Source: Lunularia cruciata (Eukaryota > Streptophyta > Marchantiopsida > Lunulariales > Lunulariaceae). From it: a DNA stretch of 64,000 nucleotides. The position numbers were made by a program, and so were the translations under genes. The notes below the pieces were generated by a model. That model saw nothing but the letters and a program-made list of their open reading frames with translations, searched no databases and had not been told where the DNA came from. Below, piece after piece: positions 35,501 through 45,812 of the stretch. The stretch lies in NCBI GenBank assembly GCA_948567375.1, contig OX419759.1, forward strand, positions 6,478,744 through 6,542,743, read 5' to 3'. Numbering within the stretch: the first letter of the stretch is position 1; each line of letters opens with the position of its first letter.

Positions 35501-38500
35501 CTACTACTCAGAGGTTTCTGCTAAGGGCTATGCAAGAGCCCATCAGAGATCTAATAGACACTTATGCTTGGAATTGGGAGATTTGGCAGAAACTCAAAAG
35601 TTATTACTCTGTTGAGAAATTGGAGAGTTCCAATCAAGTTTGAGATGCAATGTTCAATATGAAATTACAAGATGATGATGATTTCACCCTACATTTGTCA
35701 AAACTGCAGAAAATCTTCAAGAAACTCAAGGCCGATGAGGTTGTACTTACAGAGAAATATGAGATCAATCATCTCTTAAAGACTCTTCCTTCAAGCTATC
35801 ACTCTGTCCTAGTAGCTTTGAAAGTTTAAATGTTGAGGTTGTCACATAGGATTATGTGATAAACAAGTTGGTGGTGTTTAGCAGAGACAGAGAGGACAAA
35901 AAGATGAACTTCAATGAGCTGGGAGATGTTGCTCTGTTCAGTGCTTCTCCTCAACCAAGAAGAGTGCTAGAGAGAAGAGTGACTAAAGCTGGAAAGGGAG
36001 TTAGTATTGTTGATGATAGTACATGTTATTTCTGTCATGAAGATGGTCATATTGCACCTATATGTCCCAAGAAAGGAGAAAGGAGAGAACAAGAGCTGAA
36101 GAAGGCAGGGAAGAAACCTCAACCAGTAATAGGGCAAAAATCTAGGAGTTCAACTTGCAACACAGAGGAGTGCCATGAGATAGAAAGCAATGAGGAGAGG
36201 TACTCAACAGAAGAGCTGGATTGTGGAATGCTAGCAGAATCACAATTGTCCTCAAAGGGTTCTGGATGGTTCTTGGATTTTGAAGCCACCTCTCATATCC
36301 GCTACTAGAAGGAGTTGTTCTCAACTCTTCAACCTCTGAAGATTCGCAAAAGTGTTTGCTATGGACCTGGGATTCTAAATCCAGTGTTAGGAATTGGCAA
36401 AGTTCCTATTGTCCTATTGGAGAACCTGACTGCCTCATGGAGCATGGAGTAGATATTCTGTTTGAGAGCAACAGAAATCAATGCACTTTAAAGAAACGAG
36501 AGCTTGTCCTTGGGTATGGTACTGCCAAAGGGAAGTTGTTCAAGTTGATGGGAGCTGATTGCTCTGATTCTGCATTGGTAACAAAAGACAGAAATGATAT
36601 CCATCTCTGGCATTTTGAGGTTAGGGCACTTGTCAGAGCAAGTCCCCAAGAAATCTTCATCTAGAGCTTTTGGTCTTTTAGATGTCATACATTCTGATGT
36701 ATGGGGATACATGACTGAGAAGTCATTGAGTGGAGCAGCCTACTATGTTTCCTTTGTGGATGATTACAATAGGAAAAGCTTTATTTATCTCATAAAAGCA
36801 AGGACAAAATGCTGCGAAAATTCCAGAAGTTTGTAGCCATGGCTGAGTTGCAGACTGGGATGAAAGTCAAGCAATTGAGAGAAGATGGACTCAGAGAGTA
36901 CAGGAATGAGGAATTCCTCTCTTTTCTACCAGAGAAAGGAATTCTCCTTGACTACTGCCAGAGACAGTCCTGCACAGAATGGAATTGCAGAAAGGTTGAA
37001 TAGAACACAGGTGGACAAAGCATTGGCAATGCTCCAGCATGCCAAGCTGGAGAGGAAGTTTTGGGGTGCTGTGATTACCTGTGAATTTTCTCAGAAATAT
37101 CAATGGTACCCAGCATTACAAGGAAGAACTCCTGAAGAATGCTGGAGTGGTAAGACACCTAATATTTCAACTTTGAAAGTCTTTGGATGTCCTGCCTATG
37201 TTCATATTCCAAATGAGCAAAGGAGGAGTTCACAAAGAAAGCAGAGAAAATGCCTTTTGTAGGATATGAAGAGGGTTTGAAAGGATATCTTCTCTACAAT
37301 CCTAAGTCTGGACAGATCATCAGAAGTAGAGATATACTCTTTGATGAATTGAGGACTTGGAGGGAGAACAATGATGAGATGCAGAAGCAGGCTGATCAGC
37401 TTGATTAGCCTCATCAATCTACCTTCCCAAGCTGCAGAGTTAGTTGTTCAGATCAATCATCAGAAGAGCAATCTCTACCTGAAGCTGATTGTTCACCAAA
37501 GGAGAGTCTGAAGGTGTACAAAAGAAGGCCTAAGCAGCTGGTGTGGTTTCTGATTCTCATTGTGATACTACAGAAGAAGACTCTCAGAAGCAGACTGCAG
37601 ATGCAGAATCTCTGAGTGAAATTCCAGAGATGTCAAGAGATGACATGAAACTTCTAGGCACAGAGCCAAGAAGATCAGAGAGCAATAGAAAACCTATTGA
37701 CGGACTTGGCTTTCTACCAGAAGAGATGTTAGATGAATCTTACATCTGTCATGAAGATTTTGATCCATGCACTTTACAGCAAGCTATGCTCAGACCAGAT
37801 TCGAGTCAGTGGGAGTTGGCTGTAGCAGAAGAGAAGAATTCTCTTCAGACTAATGGTACATGGGTACTAGCTGATTTACCACCAAAAAAAGCAATTGGCT
37901 GTAAATGGGTTTCCAGGGTCAAACGTGGAGTTGAGAATGAGATCCTGCAATACAAGGCAAGACTTGTTGCAAAGGGCTTCAATCAGAAAGCATCAATAGA
38001 TTGTTCAGAAACTTTTGCACCTGTTGCCAGGTATGGATCTATTCACATGCTTCTAGCTCTTGCTGCAGAGAGAGATTGGGAAGTGGAGCAGTTAGATGTG
38101 AAAACAGCCTTTCTCAATGGAGATTTGAGAGAGTCTATCTACATGGATGTTCCAGATGGATATACTGACGCCAAAGGAAAAGTATGCTTGCTTAAGAAGG
38201 CCTTATACGGTCTTAAGCAAGCTCCTAGGGCCTGGTATGAGAAACTAGACTCATACTTTAGGGAGCAGGATTTCAAACGAGCAGATTCTGATATGAGTGT
38301 GTATACTAGAGATGATGTATACATAGCTGTATATGTAAATGATCTATTACTGTTGGGGAACAGTGGATCTATCAATGGAGTGATATATTTTTTGTGTTCT
38401 GTTTTTGAGATGACTATCCTTGGTCTTGTAAAACTCGATTTGGGAACCAAAGTGAGCAAAGACAGAGAAGCAAGATGGATTCAGATCAGTCAACCACAGT

Positions 38501-41500
38501 ATGTGAGATCCATACTAGCTAAGTATCGGATGACAGAGGCGAATCCTGTCTCTACACCTTTTGATCTAGGTTGGAAGCACAGCAGAAACATAGATGGGGA
38601 GGTGAACCACTGTGACAAAACGTTGTATCAGAGTGCTCTTGGTTCTCTAATGTTTATCATGGTCTGTACAAGAGTAGATATATGCTATGCAGTGGGAACA
38701 CTAGCTAAAAATACTAGCAACCCTGCACAAGCACATTTAAAGAGGGTATTCAGGTACTTAAAGGGTACTCAAGATGCACTCTTGGAGTACAGAAAGCAAG
38801 GGAACATACTTGCTCCTACTCTTGAAGCATATACAGATGCTAATTGAGGAGATGACACAAATAAGAACAGATCAACTAGTGGATACACAATCATGCTCAG
38901 TGTTTGAGCAATCAGCTGGCTTAGTAAACTGCAAACATCTGTTGCACTGTCTGCTACTGAGGCAGAATTTATGGCTACCTCAAATGCTACTCAAAAAGTC
39001 ATCTAGAACAGGAGACTTCTTAAGGCACTGGGTTTTGAGCAGGAAATTCCTACTACATTGTGTTGGTTTTAATTAATCTCTAGTTTAGTGTAATCCCTAT
39101 TTTTGTGGCTCTAGTTTAAATACCTCTAGGGTTCAGTTATCATTTTGGGATAAAGTGGAGCGCAGCCACATTTAGGGTTAGGTAAAGCAGACTCTTCGGT
39201 TTGGCTTCTTGTAAATTACTGTTCTCTGAGTTTGACATAGTCAGTTCTCCAGCAAAAGCCATTCCTAGCACCTTGTATATGGTTTCAGATGTTTTCTGTG
39301 CTGCTTATCTTGGGGTGTTTATCATGGTGCGTGAGTGAAATGTTGTGTACTATCTCTGAAGACTCATAGAGAGAGAGAGAGAGTGAGTCTAATATTGTTG
39401 TGAGTAATTAGGAATGTCTACTCTGTGAAATTGGAAAAGTTAAGTGTTAGGATGTCTGATACATCAGAAGTCAGAATGATTGAAGATGGACCTTCAACTT
39501 CATTCAAAGGAAACAATAATTCTCATCACATTGTATTGTGACAGGAAGTATAGCACTTAGCAAAAATCATGTACATCACCCAAGGACTAAGCACATTGAG
39601 ATTAGAAGAAGATTTGTAGAGGTGAAAGGAAAGGAGAAAGTTGTGAAGTTAGTTTACTGTCCTACACAGGAGTAGATGTGTTTACAAAAGCACTACCGAA
39701 AGATAAACACATAAAATGTGTAGGAGATATGGGAGTTGTTCTAAAGTCTCATTAAGTGAGAGTGTTAATTTCAATTAATCTCTAGTTTAGCACAATCCTT
39801 CTTTTTGTCTTGTTACCCAGGCACATTCAACCTTATCCAGAGATAAATGATAATGGTTAGGGTTATATGGGTTAGTTTTAATTAATTTTTTAATTTAAAA
39901 AATTCTCTAGTTTTTATGGTCTTGTTAGATTTCTCTAGAGTTTTGTTATATGTTTAAAGGAAAGGGAGACGCAACCACAATTAGAGTTATGTAAAACAAT
40001 CTTTTAAAGTTTGTTTCTGTGTATATATAAATGTTTTTTGAACTTCTTTGAGTTAGTTCTTTTACAAAGATTATTCCCAACATTAACACCTTACATTATG
40101 TGAAGTCCTGAGTTGCTTAACAGCATTTGAGGTGTGTTCTATATTATTTCATGCTACATGAATGAACTTCTGTGTACTCTCTTTGAGAACTATAGAGTGG
40201 AGAGAGGTCTAGTATTGTGGAGTGCAATCAGGGGTGTCTACTCTGGTGAGACTAGAAGAAACTGGGTGCTAGTGATGTTTGATACATCCAAGGTTAGAAT
40301 GACTGATGGACCTTCTACTTCAAAGAGGAGAAACAAAAATTCTAATCACAATATACTAGCTAAAGCACTAGATTGTAGCAACTGTAGGTAAAGACGATGT
40401 TCAATCTTAAGACAAAGGACGTGCGGGGCATAGAGAGGTGGCTGTTAGATTTTCTTGATTCCGAACGGGGGATTAGATGGCCTTTCAGGAGGAGTCTATT
40501 AGGACTACACATTTTAGGAGACCGGTTTTACCACATGATACCACAGAGTCCACTCGATTACGACGGTATAGGACATTGGGTCAGACGGGAGAGTTTAGTA
40601 GAGTTGCACGAGCGTTACACCCTTTGTCTATGGCTAGTCATACTGACGAGACTATCTCTTCCCTACTACACTCACTATATCCTAAGGAAGCCCAAGGAAA
40701 AGGATATGGGGACATGTGATCATTTTTAGAACAGCAAGAAGGAAAATTGTATGTCAGCAACCCTCATTAAAACAAGGTGATATGAAAGTGAGAAGCCTTT
40801 AAGAGAAATTTTTATAGAGTGGCCAAAGATTAGCATATGACATGTCCTATACCCTAGAAGTCATATTTGAGTAATGTGAGCAGAAGACGTTACAGAGCAG
40901 AACCGCTTCTGCTCCGATAGGACCTACAAGTCATATAACGTAGTGAAACATAGAACCCGTTGTAAAACAACCCGGTTCCATACCAACGTCTGACTCTATC
41001 TCTTGATGGTAAAGCTCGTCAAACATATGAAGTCATTAGCAAAGTCTGACACATCCCATATCCTACAAGTCATATGTACCCTGTCAAGATTTAACGTGCA
41101 TTAAACAAGAAAAGTAGTAACACAAATGTGACATCAAGTGTACATTCAGAAATACAAAGAAGTCTAATGAATATCTGCCTAAGGCTTTAGCACTCACAAT
41201 CAGGGTCCTGGTCTCGTCGATGGGCATTTATTGATGTTGACAACTCTTTGAACGCTGCCCGAGTCGCCTCCACATCCAATGGTTCGTCTTCCTGTGAGAG
41301 ACATGACAATTTACTCACGGTTGCTGCGGCCAACAAATAAATGGATGAAACAATTCGTACTTTTCAAGGAAATACGCACCTTTGGCCCAAAAATGTACGG
41401 GAAGTACTGAGGTATGACGCGCCCTAGCAGCAAATTAGCATCCGTAACAGCCAACTGTCCTCCCTTCCGGTAACAAACTGGTCCGGGATGAGCACTAACC

Positions 41501-44500
41501 GATTCTGGACCTACCTGCAATATTATCCATCTTTTAAAACATACCGAAATGGATGCGGGCAATTGATCTGTGCACAGATACTTCTGAATTTTCTCCTAAG
41601 CTCACAACTAGCCTGTGCTATAGATAAAGAAAGGTCTATGTAAGTCAGCGAATAAGTTACAGAGTCTAATCTGCTTCATTGAAATGCTAATACGCTAACA
41701 ACTCTTTCTGTTGTGGCAAAAGTCCATTCAAGTATGAACTTACAAGATCAGTTGCATTATCTCAGAAAAAGAAAATGTGAATTTACCTTGAAGACCCCAG
41801 CTTGAAATTTGAGTTTAGAACCGCCTCCAGCTGCCACTGTGTTGATATCAAGTTGAGGAGCCTATGCAATCAATTTTTACCTGATATTAGCAAGTACCGA
41901 ATGATGATGTTTAATTGTGGAGAGTTCAATTTCTTTGTATGAAGTTAGAGGACATCCTACAGCATACAAGTGGAGAAAGTATTGCTGTAAGCCAGGTAAG
42001 AGGTGTTCTCTTTTTCCACAAACCAAACTGAGGTCGTACATTCTCGCCATATGCAAGAAACTAATTCTACCAGAAACAATTTCATCCTCTTTTGGACCTG
42101 AATTATGACTCCAGCAGTTTGTGTCTCCAACACTTGCTCATAGGTTCCGGCATATCTGCTGACATCTGTTGAGGTGCCACCCATGTCGAAGCCTATGATC
42201 TGCACAAGTGCACTAGAAAGACTGAGCCAGAAGATTAAGCTCTGAACTGGGATCTGAAGACGGAGCCACGCAGCAAACTGGATGCTTCACTGCTAATCAC
42301 AAATGACGTACAGGTTGAGTCGTTTCCAATCCATGAGTTGTGCGCGCGTATCCAACAACCCCCCCTGCTGGTCCTGAGAGAATGGCCTGGATGGATAGGA
42401 AAGAAGACAACAATTAAGCTGTATGCCGAGTAGTTGAGTTCATCCTCTTGGTGTATTTAACAGAGTGTGTCCGACTGGCCAGGTTTCTCTGCAAGAAGAC
42501 TCGGATTCATTTCACTGAAATACCGAGGAAGTATATTCAAAGGGATCTAACCTTATGCCCGGAGAACCGACTTTCGGGAGTAAGTCCTCCATCAGACTGC
42601 ATGAAGGATACAGTCACTTTGTCCAGACCTTCATCAAATCCTGATTCAATCTACAACACGTCAAAATATGAACCCTTTAAAAGCTACTGTGGCCATTAAC
42701 TTGGGAAGAGGAGAAAATAGGGCTTATTCAGAATGTAAAGCTATGAAGACTGAGTGAGTTCCAACAGGATTACAAAAAGTTGAATATTCTTGGCTAAAGA
42801 AATGATAGCTACACGGACGTAGTAGTCTATAAGCTTTCAGCTGATTTGCTTGCCGGTAAAATCGTCCCTACCTGATAGAAAACCAGAGAGATATTCTCTG
42901 ATAACGGGAGTCAGGTACGAATCAACAGTAGCAGTCAGACCCCTTGGAACAGCTCGAACCATCGCGCTAAGAGAGGATGATATAGATACTTGCTTAAAAC
43001 CCATGGCTTTTGCAATACGCTCGACGGCCTGCTTTCATTAAATTTCCGTCAGCATGGTGATTGAAGTCAAGTAGAGGACAAACTTATTAGCAGGTGACAT
43101 CTTTGAACAACCGAAGGTCAGACAGCTAAATAATCGTATTAGCAAAGAATTCAAGTACCATGTTCCTCTGCTAAGCTTTGCACTTCGATAAGACACAAGT
43201 CACAGCAACAGGGATATGAAAACGAGATAGCACTCAATTCGCATACTCCCCTATGATTTCCCAGGGCAGAGCTGTCAACAGTAGTCAAAGATACATTGAC
43301 CTAAACAGGGAGGGACACCAGAGATCAGATGTGGCGTTACCTGTTCGTGCACAGGGTAGAGGTATGAATGGAGGAACACCACTGCGAGACTCCTGATTCC
43401 TTTCTTGAGGAGTGCCTGTGGAACCAAAACGGCCAACAGTAAAGAAAACCCACATGACAATTACAACCACAGAAGATTACCTCGGATATGAGAACGAATC
43501 CTATATGAGCCTGGAACGGTCGAGGGCAGGAAAATGTAAGAGAACCATATGATTGATGGAGGATCCACTCTGACGGTGCCTCTTCTCCATGGGCATACTG
43601 TGATCTTAACCACTTTGAGAATCAGAATGAGTCCCATACCTGTAGTTTGGGCTCAAGACTGGCCTCATCAAGCGGCTTACTGATCTCCACGATTTCACCA
43701 GAGAGACCTTTTACTGACTTTACGCCCTCCTTGGGAGACTCGCTTCCATTCAAACCAAGCTGGATGCGCTCATCGACTTCTACAACCTCCTCGTACCTTG
43801 TTTGAGCACGTGCATGATTGAAAGATTGTAAGTCATGTTTCGGAGTTGTTAGATGTTTGTAGTGGTTAGACGAGCTTATTGACTTACTAGTTACTAGAAG
43901 AAGATGTGGCACATTGTTTCATATCTGAAAACGGTGGATTATAAACCTACACAAGTTACAAAGTCATCGAGAGATGGAAGATGAATCCTATTGACCCGTT
44001 GATCCACACTCCACAGCTGGTATCAGAGGAGCAAATTTCAGTAACTTCATTACGCACCAAAAATCTCTCAAGCATAAACTTAAAACAGCCACTTATGGCC
44101 AGGTTAAGTAGTGTGGATTGTCTTTTCTGCATATTCGGGTCTGCTCGTGCAAACTTTTCAGATATGATGTTATTTTCATCCAGTTGATGCGTTGGCAGGA
44201 TATCACATACAATGTAGAAGGTACGGCTACAGTCAAGTCGAAAATTTTGGGTCGTGCCTGATTCCCAATTCGTAAAAGATCTCTAAAGCCCTGCAAATGC
44301 ATGTTCTAGAATTATAAGCGGAAAAAATATACTAGTATTAAGGCAACGAAGTCAACTGATGCAGCTAATCTTAGCCACAACTTTGATTCAGCTGTAAAGT
44401 CTGTTGATAAACTTCAAGCTAGTGTCTACTATGGTAAAGCTGGCCACCAGACTATCCACGCTAACGGCGAATATACTACAGCATCACCAACCTTCGTGAC

Positions 44501-45812
44501 AAGAAGCGCTGTACGTTCACCTCTTCTCTCGAGCAACGCATTTGTAGCGACAGTAGTTCCTAAGGGCCAAAACATACATCCGATCTTCTCAGGGTCAGGA
44601 AATACGCCATGAAAGTTTAGATCGCAGAATCATCATTTTTGTCAAATTTTTAAGAACCATCGAATCAAATTTGCGCAGATCGACTAATTAGAAAACTGGT
44701 AACTAAAATCTGCTCTGATCAAATTCCCTGATGTAGAATCCTTTCTCAGTTTCAAAGATTTACTGCAGAAAACTGTACGGCTATAAGAAAGCAAATTTGA
44801 AAATATTCTGATGCACAATATTACCCATTCGTATCCAGTCTAATTTATCTGTTGGAAGCTTCTTTGACCTTAGTATCTTCTCACCAGTCACCTGTTTCAG
44901 TCATATACCACATTTTCCTATGCATCAGTTGGCAATTCCAGGTCCAGCCAGCTGCAACGAGTGAGGAGCTGTCTCCAAAACCCCTCACGTACAGCAAGTG
45001 CCCATCCCCATCAAAAGAACAAGAATGCAACAGTTTCTGAAAGTGATGCATTCGATGATAAATTTTCTTATGTTGAAGTCACTCTTCGATTCAAGAGAGC
45101 AAAATTCGTTAAATTACCTCTTCCAATATTCTTCTAATTCCTTCACGAGGTGCGTCATCATAGTTACCAGGATCCACAGATAAGAGTTTCACAAGACGCC
45201 ATCCGGGCTCTCCAGGAACCTGTGCATTGGAACAATAATCTTACATGCTGCAAGACTTGTCACGCCACACTGAAAGCACAAACTCTCGGTGTTCAGATTC
45301 TCTCTCCAGAGTTCGGTTGAGCTGTGCAAATTCAAGATATTGTGAAGAGCTGCCCCCGCTCTCAATATCTGACTAAAGAATTCCTTCAAATTGCTATGAT
45401 TCTGAAAAATGCCGCTTCTTTATGTCCAGCTCAAACTCCTTAGAACTTAACTTCTTTCAAGTCGTTAAACGTACCCCCTTCCCTGCACTTCAGGATTCTC
45501 AAATTCTCTATTCAGAAACGAAAACCAGCTCAAATTCGCCGCTGAATAGCATCCAGGACAGATGCATGTTCTTCATCTATTAACTGACGGAAAACCTCTA
45601 GTCCTCTCTACTGAGATTTAGCGAGAGAGAAAATTCCAATCCGCAAACAATTAGCTCCACATTTGAAACTGTAAACGCTCGCTACAAGGAGCTCAACTGC
45701 AGAACTTGTAAGAAAATCTGCTAACCTCAGCATACACATCAGTGAAAGTGCCACCCCTGTCAATGCAGAAGCGGAACTGCCTGGCGCTGCGATCTTCCTC
45801 AACGCTTCCCAT
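20528..45812 (-). CDS. OXP1: 5-oxoprolinase (ATP-hydrolysing), 36 exons
   Basis: Converts 5-oxo-L-proline plus ATP to L-glutamate in the cytosol (gamma-glutamyl cycle, glutathione turnover). Exons, 5' to 3': 45726-45812, 45118-45219, 44825-44891, 44492-44559, 44211-44290, 43640-43796, 43341-43415, 42872-43028, 42552-42640, 42312-42386, 42098-42199, 41787-41861, 41380-41514, 41198-41291, 34573-34652, 34177-34279, 33654-33832, 32995-33048, 32819-32904, 32388-32468, 32114-32204, 31723-31797, 31389-31586, 31164-31285, 30527-30617, 30202-30281, 29866-29947, 29154-29282, 28819-28911, 28444-28647, 27901-27969, 27303-27481, 26917-27079, 26615-26719, 26346-26463, 20528-20616. All introns are GT..AG. 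The exons total 3834 nt, giving 1277 residues, close to the plant enzyme (about 1266), without stops or frameshifts. Domains: hydantoinase A N-terminal ([15 protein letters not shown] near 15-29), hydantoinase A ([10 protein letters not shown] near 322), hydantoinase B from about 740 ([20 protein letters not shown]), and a terminal TPGGGGYGS. Introns 14 and 35 hold copia elements. Exon joins are by eye and homology. Confidence 0.95.
20749..21186 (+). repeat. 5' LTR of copia A (438 bp)
   Basis: Starts tgttagttttgat and ends tctcatca. It differs from the 3' LTR by an extra ataag and by lacking about 34 bp of a short tandem repeat (gattaggctagatacat unit), with few substitutions, so the insertion is fairly recent. 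The conserved start codon near its 3' end reads ACG at 21110 instead of ATG. Confidence 0.96.
21187..21198 (+). promoter_or_regulatory. Copia A primer-binding site (half-tRNA type)
   Basis: Immediately after the 5' LTR, ggttataggccc matches the complement of the initiator tRNA-Met anticodon arm with one mismatch. It does not match the tRNA's 3' CCA end (which would give TGGTATCAGAG). Compare the better preserved site of copia B. Confidence 0.7.
24294..24745 (+). repeat. Solo LTR nested in copia A reverse transcriptase
   Basis: A 452-bp LTR of the same family (starts tgttagtttagttaatctct, ends tcttatca) flanked by cttta at 24289-24293 and 24746-24750. Its removal restores the uninterrupted RT segment that copia B still has. 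It is the product of LTR-LTR recombination after an insertion into copia A. Conserved ATG at 24672. Confidence 0.96.
25847..26313 (+). repeat. 3' LTR of copia A (467 bp)
   Basis: Matches the 5' LTR with the indels noted there. It is preceded by the short purine run aagtgggag, the probable polypurine tract. Its end lies 32 bp from the donor side of OXP1 exon 35. The conserved ATG is intact at 26237. Confidence 0.96.
32583..32616. repeat. Perfect 14-bp inverted repeat, 6-nt loop
   Basis: Arms 32583-32596 (agaattggccgtac) and 32603-32616 are exact reverse complements around ataact. It lies in OXP1 intron 19. A partial direct copy (aattggccgtac) sits just before at 32571-32582, which hints at copying during replication. 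Confidence 0.92.
34787..35306 (+). repeat. 5' LTR of copia B (520 bp)
   Basis: Starts tgttagtttcaagtaatctc and ends tctcatca. The conserved ATG is at 35232. The distance from it to the LTR end is 75 nt, the only copy of six out of frame with the rest, probably from an indel in an A-rich stretch just before the end. Confidence 0.95.
35307..35320 (+). promoter_or_regulatory. Copia B primer-binding site (half-tRNA type)
   Basis: ggttatgggcccac directly follows the 5' LTR. It is an exact complement, from memory, to the anticodon stem-loop of plant initiator tRNA-Met (GUGGGCCCAUAACC). Drosophila copia uses the same internal tRNA site through a half-tRNA primer. The ATG inside the site (35311) is in frame with gag. 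Confidence 0.75.
39061..39528 (+). repeat. Solo LTR nested in copia B RNase H
   Basis: A 468-bp LTR of the same family (starts tgttggttttaattaatctct, ends tctcatca) with the target duplication cattg at 39056-39060 and 39529-39533. Without it, the RNase H frame would read on as in copia A. It contains a GA-rich run (gagagagagagagag) and the conserved ATG at 39452. Confidence 0.96.
39763..40348 (+). repeat. 3' LTR of copia B, composite (about 586 bp)
   Basis: The first 100 bp or so match the 5' LTR of copia B. From about 39867 the sequence restarts with a second LTR-like beginning (ggttagttttaattaat) that resembles the beginnings of the two solo LTRs and then continues to the end. It is either an LTR inserted in an LTR or a recombinant. 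The conserved ATG is at 40275. Confidence 0.75.
40359..40735 (+). pseudogene. Fragment of a LINE-like polyprotein upstream of RT
   Basis: Within OXP1 intron 14, right after copia B. The frame 40477-40719 reads [18 protein letters not shown] followed by a D-E-T-I-S-S-L-L and LYPKEAQ stretch. This layout (GE-SRA-RAL..., then a short helix ending LHP) is familiar from the linker just before the RT domain in LINE-like polyproteins with a restriction-like endonuclease, as in the remnant at 8.6-10.7 kb. An overlapping 110-codon frame at 40397-40729 is probably a shadow. The assignment rests on pattern memory only. Confidence 0.45.

Larger units (their letters stand above)
35232..39755 (+). pseudogene. 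Copia B gag-pol, broken
   Basis: Same polyprotein as copia A with different lesions. Gag is open from the primer-site ATG at 35311 to a stop near 35641. The CCHC knuckle [14 protein letters not shown] is near 36027-36068. The protease motif reads [10 protein letters not shown] (Ser-Gly of the DSG triad replaced), so protease is inactive. Internal deletions remove the segment before 36430 and part of the integrase zinc region near 36640. The integrase core continues with frameshifts to about 37260. RT (37543-38847) is intact and contains [25 protein letters not shown] and a catalytic motif mutated to VNDLL. RNase H is split by the solo LTR at 39061 and ends at 39755. Confidence 0.93.
34787..40348 (+). 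mobile_element. Ty1/copia LTR retrotransposon B in OXP1 intron 14
   Basis: Second member of the same family, antisense to OXP1. The 5' LTR is 34787-35306, the internal region carries gag to RNase H, and the 3' LTR is about 39763-40348. The likely target duplication is tacta, at 34782-34786 and again at 40354-40358, five bases beyond the apparent LTR end. The two LTRs differ strongly because the 3' one looks composite. A solo LTR is nested in RNase H. Intron 14 is 6545 bp. The element is defective, though its RT frame of 434 codons is still open. Confidence 0.95.

Noticed and set aside
44207-44210. Alternative end of OXP1 exon 5 after TAT
   Set aside because: Using the stronger donor GTATGT at 44210 with the acceptor before 43796 restores the family's LYEEV- motif; the alternative loses one Glu.
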